In this document: positions 47,050 through 56,573 of the stretch, piece by piece
How positions within the stretch are numbered: position 1 is the first letter of the stretch
Layout: every line of letters starts with the position of its first letter
Assembly (NCBI RefSeq): GCF_002135415.1
Contig: NZ_NEGJ01000001.1
Location: 248,001 to 312,000 of the forward strand
Reading direction: 5' to 3'
DNA length: 64,000 nucleotides
Origin: Acinetobacter sp. ANC 3832
GTDB taxonomy: Bacteria; Pseudomonadota; Gammaproteobacteria; Pseudomonadales; Moraxellaceae
The notes under the pieces: generated by a model
Database searches by the model: none
Told to the model about the DNA's origin: nothing
The model's input: the letters and a program-made list of their open reading frames with translations, nothing else
Position numbers and translations under genes: made by a program

Positions 47050-48711
47050 ATGCTGACACACTTAAATCTGATCAATTTTGCTTTAGCCGATAACCTAGCC
47101 ATCGACATTGAACAAGGCTTTAATGTCCTCACAGGTGAGACAGGTGCAGGTAAATCATTGCTTCTAGATGCACTGTCAGCTTGCTTAGGAGAACGTACGG
47201 ATACCAACTATGTTCGCTATGGTTCTGAAAAAGCAGATATCACCGCTATATTTAGTTACAAAGAAAAAAGTGCCGAAGCTGAATGGTTGAAAAACCATGA
47301 ACTAGATGATGAATCAGGTGAAATCCATTTACGTCGTGTTATTTTTGCTACAGGTCGTAGCAAAGCCTGGATTAATGGTCGTCCAAGCAGCCTTTCTGAA
47401 CTGAAAGAAATTGGCCGTTTACTGGTTCAACTGTATAGCCAACACAGTCAACAACAACTGTTAGAACCGCCTTATCCTAAACATTGGTTAGATCGTTATA
47501 GTAATTTTGCCCAGCCTGCACAAGATGTTCGAGATGCTTATAGCACGTGGCAAAAAAATATTCGGATGCATCAAGCCGCGATTGATGCTCAAACCAATCG
47601 TATCCAACGCATCGATACGCTTAAATTACAATTAGAAGAGCTTGAGGATATTGTTCGGATTGATTATAAAGACATTGAGCAAGAGTTTGATCGTTTAAGC
47701 CATCATGAACATATCATGCAAGACTGTAGTTATAGCATCAATGCTTTGGATGAATCAGAACAAAATATTTCCCAAGAAATTGCGTCTATTATCCGTCGTT
47801 TAGAGTCACACGCAGGTCGAAGTGATCTACTTTCTGAAATTTATACGTCATTATTGAATGCACAAAGTGAATTAGAAGACGCAACAGCAAATTTACGCCA
47901 ATTTATTGATCGTCAAAGTTTCGATCCAGATCGTATGGATGAGTTAAATTCACAACTCGAAATTTTTCATCGTCTAGCACGCAAATATCGTAGCCAACCT
48001 GAATTATTAAAAGAACAATATGAATTGTGGCAACAAGAATTAGAACAGTTACATCAACTTGAAGATCCAGAAACGCTGGCTGAACAAGTTGAACTTTCAC
48101 ATCAAGTCTTTTTAGAAAAAGCACAACATTTAGATAATATTCGACGTGAAGCTGCTATTCCTTTGGCAACTCAACTCACAGAACAAGTGAAAATGCTTGC
48201 ACTACCTGAGGCATATTTTGAATTTAAATTTGAACCTTTAGAACAGGTTTCAGCAGAAGGCTTTAGCTTTATTCAACTGCTATTCACAGCCAATAAAGGT
48301 ATTCCTGCACAACCGTTAGCACGTGTGGCATCGGGTGGTGAGTTATCGCGAATTGCATTAGTTATGCAAGTGATGAATGCTGAAAAAACTGAATCTGAAG
48401 TTTTGGTCTTTGATGAAATTGACGTTGGCATCAGTGGTGGAACTGCTGAAATTGTCGGTCGATTACTCACAGGCTTAGGTCAGCACGTCCAAATTTTATG
48501 TATTACCCATCAAGCCCAAGTTGCAGCACAATCTGATCAGCATCTCTTGGTGAAGAAACAGCAAACAGATCCAGCAAGCAGTACGATTTTGAACTTAGAA
48601 GAAGATCAACGAATTTTAGAGCTGGCGCGTATGACAGGGGGTGTCGAAATTAGTGAAACGACATTGCAACATGCCAAACAATTACGACAACTCAAATTTC
48701 AGCATAATTAA
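47050..48711 (+). CDS. recN: DNA repair protein RecN
   Basis: A 553-residue SMC-like ATPase for double-strand break repair. Walker A TGETGAGKSLLLDALSACLG, long coiled coils through the middle (about 160-360), signature RVASGGELSRIALVMQV and Walker B VLVFDEIDVGISGGTAEIVG. The ATG at 47050 is preferred to the TTG at 47038 since RecN starts MLxxLxxxNFAL. I found no clear LexA box upstream, in line with the lack of a canonical LexA in Acinetobacter. Confidence 0.97.
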   Translation: MLTHLNLINFALADNLAIDIEQGFNVLTGETGAGKSLLLDALSACLGERTDTNYVRYGSEKADITAIFSYKEKSAEAEWLKNHELDDESGEIHLRRVIFATGRSKAWINGRPSSLSELKEIGRLLVQLYSQHSQQQLLEPPYPKHWLDRYSNFAQPAQDVRDAYSTWQKNIRMHQAAIDAQTNRIQRIDTLKLQLEELEDIVRIDYKDIEQEFDRLSHHEHIMQDCSYSINALDESEQNISQEIASIIRRLESHAGRSDLLSEIYTSLLNAQSELEDATANLRQFIDRQSFDPDRMDELNSQLEIFHRLARKYRSQPELLKEQYELWQQELEQLHQLEDPETLAEQVELSHQVFLEKAQHLDNIRREAAIPLATQLTEQVKMLALPEAYFEFKFEPLEQVSAEGFSFIQLLFTANKGIPAQPLARVASGGELSRIALVMQVMNAEKTESEVLVFDEIDVGISGGTAEIVGRLLTGLGQHVQILCITHQAQVAAQSDQHLLVKKQQTDPASSTILNLEEDQRILELARMTGGVEISETTLQHAKQLRQLKFQHN

Positions 48712-48825
48712 AATATGTATTGAATTTTAAAAAACATTTGGTGAATTTCATTTCGTCCAGTATGTTGATAAACAGATGCTAAATTTAATTAGCAGACGGA
48801 TATGTATTTTAGGAGAAGTGCCTAG

Positions 48826-49380
48826 GTGACCAAACAATACTTGATGCATCGTTGTCTCATTGCCCCACCCGATTTGGCGGATGATTTTTTTGCCAATAGT
48901 CTTATCTATTTGGCACGACATGATGCGGATGGTGCGCAAGGGATTATTATTAATCGTCCTTCAGGTTTGCAAATCAAAGAACTACTAAATGATTTAGACA
49001 TTGAAGCGGACAATGTGAATCCGCATGATGTTTTACAAGGTGGACCTCTCCGTCCTGAAGCAGGCTTTGTATTGCATACAGGTCAACCAACATGGCATTC
49101 CTCTATTGCAATTGGTGAAAATGTCTGTATCACCACCAGTAAAGACATTCTCGATGCGATTGCCCAAAATCAAGGTGTGGGTCGCTATCAAGTTGCGTTG
49201 GGTTATGCAAGTTGGAGCAAAAACCAATTAGAACAAGAAATTTCTCGGGGTGATTGGCTCATCTGTGACTCAGATATGGATTTAATTTTTAATTTGCCTT
49301 ATGACGACCGTTGGGATGCTGCATATCGTAAAATAGGGGTTGATCGCACTTGGTTATCTTCTGAGATTGGACATGCCTGA
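48826..49380 (+). CDS. yqgE: YqgE/AlgH family protein (UPF0301)
   Basis: A 184-residue protein with [38 protein letters not shown] and [18 protein letters not shown], the UPF0301 signature. GTG start with AGGAG about ten bases upstream. Its last 8 b overlap ruvX, and the yqgE-ruvX pair is widely conserved. Biochemical function is unknown. Confidence 0.93.
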   Translation: MTKQYLMHRCLIAPPDLADDFFANSLIYLARHDADGAQGIIINRPSGLQIKELLNDLDIEADNVNPHDVLQGGPLRPEAGFVLHTGQPTWHSSIAIGENVCITTSKDILDAIAQNQGVGRYQVALGYASWSKNQLEQEISRGDWLICDSDMDLIFNLPYDDRWDAAYRKIGVDRTWLSSEIGHA

Positions 49381-49816
49381 TTTATCACAACCACAACTTA
49401 TTCTTGCTTTTGACTTTGGTACACAAAAAATGGGGATGGCTGTAGGCTCTTCACTCATTGAAAGTGCAACGCCTTTAGCACTTTTCCCAATGAAAGATGG
49501 GATTCCCAATTGGGATGAGCTGTTAAAAATAGTCAAACAACATCAGCCTAATTTATTTTTAATTGGCCTGCCGCTGAATATGGATGATTCTGAATCTGAA
49601 CTATCAACACGTTCACGTAAATTTGCACGACGCTTGCGCCATCAGACCAACATAGAAACATTAATGGTGGATGAGCGTTTGACCACTCGTGAAGCTCGTG
49701 ATGAATTAGATCATTATCAAGCGCAAGGCAGAGCTAAAAAACTATCTGCTGATAGTATTGCTGCTGCTTTATTTATTGAAAGTTGGTATCGTAACCCTGA
49801 AGGTTTAACCCCTTAA
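49373..49816 (+). CDS. ruvX: Holliday junction resolvase-like / 16S rRNA processing nuclease YqgF
   Basis: A 147-residue RNase H-fold protein with [30 protein letters not shown] and [15 protein letters not shown]; acidic residues in these motifs form the active site. In E. coli YqgF helps mature the 16S rRNA 5' end. The ATG at 49373, overlapping the yqgE stop, is chosen over 49340. Confidence 0.95.
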   Translation: MPDLSQPQLILAFDFGTQKMGMAVGSSLIESATPLALFPMKDGIPNWDELLKIVKQHQPNLFLIGLPLNMDDSESELSTRSRKFARRLRHQTNIETLMVDERLTTREARDELDHYQAQGRAKKLSADSIAAALFIESWYRNPEGLTP

Positions 49817-49922
49817 AGACTAATGCAAAAATCAAAGATATACCCCTTATCTTGCATCAATGTTCATAATTTCTTTATTTTTTCCTTTACGAATCAATAA
49901 AAACTTTATACAACGTGCCATT

Positions 49923-49952
49923 AAAAAAGCTCATTTTTCAATGAGCTTTTTT
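49923..49952. terminator. Bidirectional terminator after ruvX
   Basis: AAAAAAGCTCATT / AATGAGCTTTTTT, a perfect 13-bp stem with loop TTTC; ends ruvX on the plus strand and the efflux operon on the minus strand. Confidence 0.92.
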
Positions 49953-49972
49953 GTTTGATGAAGAGAATAAAT

Positions 49973-50983
49973 TTACTTTTTATCAGATTCCAAAATATGC
50001 ACGGTCACAGTACGACCCGCAACAAAAGCCAATTCATTATGTGGCATTTCATCCAAAACAATTTTAACAGGCACACGTTGTGCTAAACGCACCCAACTAA
50101 ATGTTGGATTAACATTCGCCAGCAAACCTGAAGATGAAGTACGTTCACGGTCTTCAATTCCTGATGCGACGCCTTGTACATGACCTTTTATTTTTTCAGA
50201 ATCGCCCATCAATTGAATAGATGCAGGATCTCCTACATGAATTTTATTGAGTTTGGTTTCTTCAAAATAACCGACCACATAAAGTTGTTTACGGTCTAAT
50301 AACGCAGCAACAGCTTGTCCAACTTTGACATAATTACCCACACGCATATCAAAATTAGATAATGTACCATCTGCAGGGGCAATCACTTCTGCACGATTCA
50401 TATTCAGCATTGCCAAATGCACTTGGCTATTTGCCGCTTCAATCAATGCTTTCTGTTGCTTAATATTGGCTTGTGCTTGTTCTATTGCTGCTTCAAGTTG
50501 TACATGTTCTGCATGCGATTGATCACGTGTTGCAAACATTTGATCTTGCTCTTGCTTAGAAATTGCACCATCCATTAAGTCTGCATAACGATTGGCATTT
50601 TTATCAGCAAGTTTAATATTGGCTTGAGACTTCACCACATTGGCTTTGGCTTGGGCTAAACCTGCTTCAGCTTCTGCAAGCCCAGATTTTGCTTTGGCTA
50701 AATCGGATTTCGCTTGCTCTACATCTAATGCTTGACGTGCCAAATCAATTTTAAAAAGTACCTGCCCTTTTTTGACAGATTGGTTGTCTTGCACTAAAAC
50801 TTCAGTCACTAAGCCTGAAATATCTGAAGAGACTTGAATCACGTCACCACGGACACGACCATCACGTGTCCATGGCTCTGCATTGTAGTAGTTCCAAATA
50901 TGCACCACACAAAACAAAGCGATTACTGCAACCACTAACAAAGCCACGGGTCGAATAACTTTCCGTGCATCAAAAGTTTTCAT
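49973..50983 (-). CDS. HlyD-family periplasmic adaptor (AaeA/EmrA-like)
   Basis: A 336-residue membrane fusion protein: an N-terminal membrane anchor (PVALLVVAVIALFCVVHIW), biotinyl-lipoyl half-motif SSDISGLVTEVLVQDNQSVKKGQVLFKID, a coiled-coil hairpin rich in Ala/Lys/Gln (about 80-190), and the second half APADGTLSNFDMRVGNYVKVGQ. It should bridge the FUSC pump to an outer membrane channel. Third gene of a minus-strand operon with the DUF1656 and FUSC genes, the AaeXBA arrangement for aromatic acid efflux. Confidence 0.9.
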   Translation of the reverse strand: MKTFDARKVIRPVALLVVAVIALFCVVHIWNYYNAEPWTRDGRVRGDVIQVSSDISGLVTEVLVQDNQSVKKGQVLFKIDLARQALDVEQAKSDLAKAKSGLAEAEAGLAQAKANVVKSQANIKLADKNANRYADLMDGAISKQEQDQMFATRDQSHAEHVQLEAAIEQAQANIKQQKALIEAANSQVHLAMLNMNRAEVIAPADGTLSNFDMRVGNYVKVGQAVAALLDRKQLYVVGYFEETKLNKIHVGDPASIQLMGDSEKIKGHVQGVASGIEDRERTSSSGLLANVNPTFSWVRLAQRVPVKIVLDEMPHNELAFVAGRTVTVHILESDKK

Positions 50984-51043
50984 TTTTTAACCTATTCAAT
51001 CATCAAACCATCAAATAAACACTTCAACTTAACGTCAAGTGAA

Positions 51044-51250
51044 CTACCCAAAATACACAATACTCAGCCAATGAATCAGCCCTAACAAAATAACGTAAAG
51101 ACATAAGTTAAAAGCGCCAGGCAATGCAATCCAACCTTTGGCAATCAGCCGATCTGTCCCCAAACTCACAATATTCAGTAAGATATATGCCAAAATGGCT
51201 TGTATTAAAAAAATGGGAACATAGACACCATAAAGATTAAGTTCACCCAT
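51044..51250 (-). CDS. DUF1656 small membrane protein (AaeX-like)
   Basis: A 68-residue protein with two hydrophobic helices, starting MGELNLYGVYVPIFLIQAILAY, which matches DUF1656. Such proteins always accompany FUSC pumps and HlyD adaptors. It starts 2 b after the FUSC gene stop, so translation is probably coupled. Its mechanism is unknown. Confidence 0.9.
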   Translation of the reverse strand: MGELNLYGVYVPIFLIQAILAYILLNIVSLGTDRLIAKGWIALPGAFNLCLYVILLGLIHWLSIVYFG

Positions 51251-51252
51251 AT

Positions 51253-53337
51253 TTATGCTCCCACCAACAACGTCATATCATCGGGTGTATCTATGCCATC
51301 ATGACAAATACTGTTGCGAATATTATTTACAGAGATTTCTAAACGATGACGTATATCTTCATCACCAATTTGTAGTGCTGCTTGGTCAACATGATCCAAT
51401 TGCAAAATTAAATTGTGTAATTGCGCTGTCGTTGTTTTATTTTTTTCTTTTGCTTGAAACCATTCAGCTAATAATTGTTGCAATTGTGCAATAGCTTTCA
51501 CAACGTCAGATTCAGGTGCCAGTTTATTCCGTAATTCTTGTAAGCGTGTTAAATCAACAACTGTACTGGATTCAATTAAAGCTTTATTCATTTCTAAGCC
51601 TAAAGCTTTAGATTGCACTTGTTTGGTATTCAGCACACCTATTCGATCTAACATGCCACGTAAATGGATGCGAAATTCAGTCCCGTAGCTCATATATATT
51701 GCTTGTTCCATATCTTTATAATGTGCTGCTAAAATTCTTTGTGCACTCATATCGGGTGACATTGCTCGGACGAAGTGAATCACACAGACCGCAATAATCG
51801 GCCCCAAGATTGAACCAATAGAACCATCAAAAAACATGATTTGATCGAGCGAATATTGATTATGTAAATTTAGTCCCATGACTGTACTCATAACCAACGG
51901 TAAACCCAAACCCACCAACGGTTGATGTGTAAACATGGTTAGGAGGTAAATTATAAGGGGAGCTAATACCACAACCAATTGCCAGAAAGTCGTTACATGC
52001 GGAAAGATGCCATAAGCATAGATAAAAACAAAAAAGGCTGAATAAATTGTACCGCGTATAAAAATTTTTAAAGCAGGTACTGGATTATCCATTGCTGTCA
52101 AAATACATGCACAAATGGCGGCAAGTTGCGCCATCATAAATCCTGTTTTCCAACCACTTAAAATCCAAAATGCGGTTGCAACCAAGATCGTAATAAATGC
52201 TGAAATTCCGCCTCGTAGTGCTACACCATAATCACGATGTAAACTTGGATACTTTGTTGTTAAAGGTGTAATCACCTCTGGTAGAGTATTATCACCCTGT
52301 TGAATGCGTTGCCAAATCAATTTTACTGCACGTACATTTTGGATGAAATGACGAACATCCATTTTTACACTACCTAAAATGACTGACTGCTCAGGGCGCG
52401 CATCTTTAAAAATGAGTTCGAAATCTGCATCAAAGGTTGCAGGTAGATGTCTTAACTCATCTTCATGAATCGGATGTTCATCATTTAAAAACTCAGCTAC
52501 ATGATCATGTAATTTTCTTAAATTATGACGATAAGTAGCATCAATTTGATCGAGTTGTTTCAAGCGCTCTGACATGGCAACCAAATTAGCAACCAACATA
52601 GTGACTTGATGCAATAATTCTTGTAATGATTTGGTCATACCTTTAAATTTTGATTTTTCATAACTTAAATGTACCGCCAGTGCATGAATGTCGGAGGTAT
52701 CACGAGTAATATTTGCCAATAGCGCGGTGTAATTATCTTGGTGCTTTTCATCCAATAAAATACTGTCAAATAATGCATTTGTATCAAGCATCGTTTTAGC
52801 AACACGTGTTTGTAATACTGGTCCTAAATGCAGTGGAAAAAGTGTACTCGACACTACAGCACTACAAACCACACCCAAGGTGATTTCTAAGAAACGCCCA
52901 ATGGCCATATCAAAAATAGAAACGGTATCAATATAAGCAATTGAGTTAAAACAAATGATCACAGCGGTATAACCTGCAAGCATAAATAAATAGCTACGCG
53001 GTGTCCGATCTAACAAGGAAACATACAGACAAATACTGACCCAAGTCGCTAAAACCAAAGTAAATAAATACGGGGTATTAATCAAAAAAGACGTTACTGC
53101 AACCGCAAATATTGCACCGACCATCGTGCCTAAAACACGATATAAGCTTTTGGATGAAGTCATCCCTGCATAAGGGTTTGCGATAACAAACACTGTACCC
53201 AAAGCCCACATCGGATAAGCCAAATTCAAAGCAAAGGCAATATAAAGCGCAAACATCCCTGCGATAAATGTTTTAGTCGCAAAAAGAAGGTCAACTTTAT
53301 TGGGACGAAATGCCACAACCTGTTTGAATAAAAACAT
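51253..53337 (-). CDS. FUSC family efflux pump (AaeB-like)
   Basis: A 694-residue protein built as two sets of about five or six membrane helices (residues 10-170 and 385-530) separated and followed by long cytoplasmic helical regions, as in AaeB/YccS. The first helices contain FIAGMFALYIAFALNLAYPMWALGTVFVIANPYAGMTSSKS-type FUSC sequence. AaeB exports p-hydroxybenzoate and related aromatic acids; the substrate here is inferred. The ATG at 53337 is used instead of a TTG at 53343. First gene of the efflux operon and divergent from an IclR regulator. Confidence 0.9.
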   Translation of the reverse strand: MFLFKQVVAFRPNKVDLLFATKTFIAGMFALYIAFALNLAYPMWALGTVFVIANPYAGMTSSKSLYRVLGTMVGAIFAVAVTSFLINTPYLFTLVLATWVSICLYVSLLDRTPRSYLFMLAGYTAVIICFNSIAYIDTVSIFDMAIGRFLEITLGVVCSAVVSSTLFPLHLGPVLQTRVAKTMLDTNALFDSILLDEKHQDNYTALLANITRDTSDIHALAVHLSYEKSKFKGMTKSLQELLHQVTMLVANLVAMSERLKQLDQIDATYRHNLRKLHDHVAEFLNDEHPIHEDELRHLPATFDADFELIFKDARPEQSVILGSVKMDVRHFIQNVRAVKLIWQRIQQGDNTLPEVITPLTTKYPSLHRDYGVALRGGISAFITILVATAFWILSGWKTGFMMAQLAAICACILTAMDNPVPALKIFIRGTIYSAFFVFIYAYGIFPHVTTFWQLVVVLAPLIIYLLTMFTHQPLVGLGLPLVMSTVMGLNLHNQYSLDQIMFFDGSIGSILGPIIAVCVIHFVRAMSPDMSAQRILAAHYKDMEQAIYMSYGTEFRIHLRGMLDRIGVLNTKQVQSKALGLEMNKALIESSTVVDLTRLQELRNKLAPESDVVKAIAQLQQLLAEWFQAKEKNKTTTAQLHNLILQLDHVDQAALQIGDEDIRHRLEISVNNIRNSICHDGIDTPDDMTLLVGA

Positions 53338-53915
53338 GGACAAGATCCAATTGAATACAGAAAAATAGAGCTCTCTTCATGGCATGCCGATCTTTTTGAT
53401 CAGCGCTAGAAAAAAGACATCTACTTAGACACAGAGTGTTTCACGATTTTCATACTGTTAAAATATGCGGATACAACATCTTTCAAATCTACTTTCACTT
53501 TGTTCAATAACGATGAATTCAGAGCTTTTTCATTCATGATGATGAAAGACCTCTCTTCAATACTGAATCAGTGCTTTTAATTTATTTGAGAAGATTTGTT
53601 CAACCGAACAATAAATTTGATGAATTTTAAAGCACAATTGCACAATTAAACTTTCATCATTAGATATTTATATTTTAATTTTTGCAAAAAAACACCAATT
53701 AGTCAACATAAAATATCTTATATTGATAATTTAAACAAAATTAAGTGTTATTTATTCATCAATTTCTTGTATATTGATCATTCTAAGATAAAGTTATAAA
53801 AAATCTTAAATGCTGATTCAGTGAAATAAATTGCTCGGCAATTCGGCGTGTTTTTGTTATAAAGTAACATTGATGTTTTTTATTTTTTTGCATCCACTGA
53901 TTTAGCAGGTTCGAA
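53338..53915. promoter_or_regulatory. 578-b divergent control region of the efflux operon and iclR gene
   Basis: No gene is visible. It contains the perfect palindrome TTGTTC-AACC-GAACAA at 53596-53611, the size and form expected of an IclR-type operator, 259 b upstream of the FUSC start. The rest is AT-rich with several possible -10 elements, none decisive. The region must hold promoters for both strands. Confidence 0.5.
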
Positions 53916-54716
53916 ATGGCACTTTCAAGTTTTGGGAAAATTCTTACAGTTCTCGATTTATTTTCGGTGTCACGGCCTGTTATTAATGTAGATGTGATTT
54001 GCGAAGAACTTGGACTGTCTAAACCGACCAGTTATCGCTATTTAAAAGAACTGGTTTCTGCTGATATTTTACAACGTTTAAGCGGAACTTCTGGGGATTA
54101 TACCCTAGGACCAAAAATTGCGGTCATGGATTATATTTCTCGTACCACAGATCCATTGGTTCAAATCAGCATTCCCTTTATGCAGGAAATTTCTGAAAAA
54201 ACAGAATTATGTTGTTTGCTGACCCATCTTAATAAAGATTATTGCATTGATATTCACCATGAAGTGTTCAATGAAATTAGCTTGCTTTCTTATGGTCGTG
54301 GTTGCCCTCGCCCTGTGTTTATGGGTTCTTCGCCAAAAGTGATTATGGCGCATTTATCCAAACAAAAAATTCATGAGTATTATCAACAGTTTTCTCACGA
54401 GCTCGATGAAGTCGGATTTGCTGAGAGTGAAGACGCTTTTATTGCGAAAATGAAAAAAATTAAGAAGCAAGGCTACTATTTATCTCGCGGTGAGCTTGAT
54501 CCTAATATTTCAGGTTTATCTGTACCTGTAAAATTCTCAAGTAAAGAAGCACCTCTAGCCTTAACTGTTCTCGCATCTAAAAACCGTTTTGAATTTATTA
54601 ATACAGATAAATTGATTGAGATTTTAAAAGAACATGCTGAACAAATTGAAAAACGCTTTTTAGCATTATCTGAAAACCATCAATTAACCGAATATCGTCA
54701 CAATGAAGACCATTGA
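53916..54716 (+). CDS. IclR family transcriptional regulator
   Basis: A 266-residue regulator. The N-terminal winged helix (LTVLDLFSVSRPVINVDVICEELGLSKPTSYRYLKELVSADILQ, residues about 10-55 in all) precedes the effector domain (about 80-250) with ELCCLLTHLNKDYCIDIHHE, RGCPRPVFMGSSPKVIMAHLS and YLSRGELDPNISGLSVPV, a typical IclR order. Members respond to aromatic or carboxylic acids; together with the divergent AaeB-like pump this suggests control of efflux. Ligand unknown. Confidence 0.92.
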   Translation: MALSSFGKILTVLDLFSVSRPVINVDVICEELGLSKPTSYRYLKELVSADILQRLSGTSGDYTLGPKIAVMDYISRTTDPLVQISIPFMQEISEKTELCCLLTHLNKDYCIDIHHEVFNEISLLSYGRGCPRPVFMGSSPKVIMAHLSKQKIHEYYQQFSHELDEVGFAESEDAFIAKMKKIKKQGYYLSRGELDPNISGLSVPVKFSSKEAPLALTVLASKNRFEFINTDKLIEILKEHAEQIEKRFLALSENHQLTEYRHNEDH

Positions 54717-55070
54717 TAATTTAAGAAAAATTTATATTTTTATCACTTGTAATATTAAATAAATTCTCATAATATGATTTTGTTCTTCAGTATTTAAATC
54801 ATGCCGTTTCATGCATGTTAAAGTTTGTTTTTACGAAAACAAACTTTCCTCAGAGATAGAAAAGCTCATGTTATGACTATGGGCTTTTTTATTGTCGATC
54901 AAAATCTCAAGCGCTTCTATTTTCTCATATTTCCTTTTCAGACAAAACTCATCTCCATTTTGTCATTGGATGACAATCTCATTCTCTGAATAATATGAGA
55001 TATTCTCATGCAAGATAAAACCACAACAATTGAAAAATAGCTTAGATTAAAAAACACTCAGGATAAATTG
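54717..55070. other. 354-b intergenic region with two hairpins and a short palindrome
   Basis: No gene is seen. It holds a 12-bp perfect stem at 54820-54847 with a TACG loop and no T run, a terminator at 54861-54890, and a 15-b palindrome ATGAGA-TAT-TCTCAT at 54995-55009, 62 b upstream of the reductase start, which could be an operator. Confidence 0.5.
54861..54890 (+). terminator. Terminator after the iclR gene
   Basis: AAAAGCTCAT / ATGGGCTTTT (one wobble pair) followed by TTT. Confidence 0.75.
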
Positions 55071-55772
55071 ATGAAAATTCTTATTGTACATGTGCACCCA
55101 GAACCACAATCTTTTACAACGACCCTCAAAGATACAGCTATCGAAACGCTACAGAATTTGGGGCATCTCGTTGAGGTTTCAGACTTGTATGCAATGAATT
55201 TCAATCCAGTGGCTTCAAGAAATGACTTTACGGAACTGGGCAATCCTGATTATTTAAGCTATGCACTCGAACAACGTCATGCCAGTAAAAATCAACTGTT
55301 AGCCTCAGATATTCAGACCGAAGTTGAAAAAATTCAGAATGCAGATTTACTGATTCTCAATTTCCCAATGTATTGGATGTCAATGCCTGCCTTGTTAAAA
55401 GGTTGGATTGATCGTGTTTTTGTTTCAGGCATTTTTTACGGCGGAAAGCGTTTTTATAACCACGGTGGCATGGCAGGTAAAAAAGCCATGTTATGTTTTA
55501 CCTTAGGTGGTCGTGAGCATATGTTTGGTGAGAATGCTATTCATGGTTCTATGCAATCCATTCTCGCGCCGATTCAGCGCGGTACATTGGCTTACGCAGG
55601 CTTTGAAGTTTTCCCCCCTTTTATTGCTTACCATGTTCCTTATATTTCACAAGAAGCACGTCAGAAAATGATTGCAGATTACCAAGAGTATTTAGAAAAT
55701 TTAGAATCCTTACAGCCTTTAGATTTTCCGAAACTAGAACAATTTGATGACAAGCTCTATCCACTGAATTAG
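55071..55772 (+). CDS. NAD(P)H-dependent quinone oxidoreductase, Flavodoxin_2 family
   Basis: A 233-residue flavoprotein: N-terminal MKILIVHVHPEPQSFTTTLK binds the FMN/FAD phosphate, LLILNFPMYWMSMPALLKGWIDRVF is the conserved central motif and FTLGGREHMFG follows. It resembles DT-diaphorase/MdaB/YheR-type two-electron quinone or azo reductases, which limit redox cycling. AGGA precedes the ATG by eight bases. Single gene with a palindrome in its upstream region. Confidence 0.88.
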   Translation: MKILIVHVHPEPQSFTTTLKDTAIETLQNLGHLVEVSDLYAMNFNPVASRNDFTELGNPDYLSYALEQRHASKNQLLASDIQTEVEKIQNADLLILNFPMYWMSMPALLKGWIDRVFVSGIFYGGKRFYNHGGMAGKKAMLCFTLGGREHMFGENAIHGSMQSILAPIQRGTLAYAGFEVFPPFIAYHVPYISQEARQKMIADYQEYLENLESLQPLDFPKLEQFDDKLYPLN

Positions 55773-55799
55773 AACATGATATATATGATTTCATGTTGA

Positions 55800-56426
55800 T
55801 TAATCATCTGGATAAAAATAACGAAAGGTTAAATTCACACGGGGTTCAATCACTCGTGTCGATTTTGCTAAAGCATGTTTCCAATACCCTTGTGTCGCAC
55901 CACGCATCACAATAAGTTGACCCGCCTGTAAAAGTAAATCCACTTTTTCAGCTTTGAATTTATGTTTAAAGCTGAACTTACGCGTTGCACCTAAACTTAA
56001 AGAAGCAATCACTGTTTCCTTTCCAGTTTTAGAAATTAAAGACGGCTCATCATCGCTATGCCAACCGACTGCTTGGGTACCATTTTCATATAGATTTGCC
56101 AAACAAGAATTAAATTGCTGTCCTGTTAATTGTTCAATATGTTGTTTTAATCTGAACAATGCAGGATTCCAAACATGTGCTTGTTTTGCCATCCCTGAAT
56201 AATGATATTGATAATTTTCATCGCCATACCACACCACTTTACGTTCAGTTTTGTAGTACTGACCATGTAAAATCACTTCATCCTGTTGCCATGACAAATG
56301 TTGTAGAAAATAGTTCAAATATTTCTGACTTTGTTCAGCATCTAAAATTGATCCAAAATCTTCTACTACTCCATCATACGGCAGTATATTTTCATTCGCT
56401 TCAGGTTCAAATAATTCTAAATTCAT
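55800..56426 (-). CDS. AlkB-like 2-oxoglutarate/Fe(II) dioxygenase
   Basis: A 208-residue protein of the ALKBH2/3-like branch. Iron ligands are in WHSDDEP (His and Asp) and KHAL (His); 2-oxoglutarate-binding arginines in PRVNLTFR; ASLSLGATRKFSFKHK and LIVMRGATQGYWKHAL are family hallmarks. It should remove N1-methyladenine and N3-methylcytosine from DNA or RNA by oxidative demethylation. Not in an operon with ada, so regulation is unknown. Confidence 0.92.
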   Translation of the reverse strand: MNLELFEPEANENILPYDGVVEDFGSILDAEQSQKYLNYFLQHLSWQQDEVILHGQYYKTERKVVWYGDENYQYHYSGMAKQAHVWNPALFRLKQHIEQLTGQQFNSCLANLYENGTQAVGWHSDDEPSLISKTGKETVIASLSLGATRKFSFKHKFKAEKVDLLLQAGQLIVMRGATQGYWKHALAKSTRVIEPRVNLTFRYFYPDD

Positions 56427-56573
56427 TGTTAATCAAGTCAGATTGTAATAGGTATTGATGCATCAATTTTAATCGATTTTGATCATTCACAATTCAAAAC
56501 ATTGTATATGCTTGTGACATTGATCTTTCAGGCATAAACTGAAAATAAGCTTCACAATAATAAACAACAGTAT

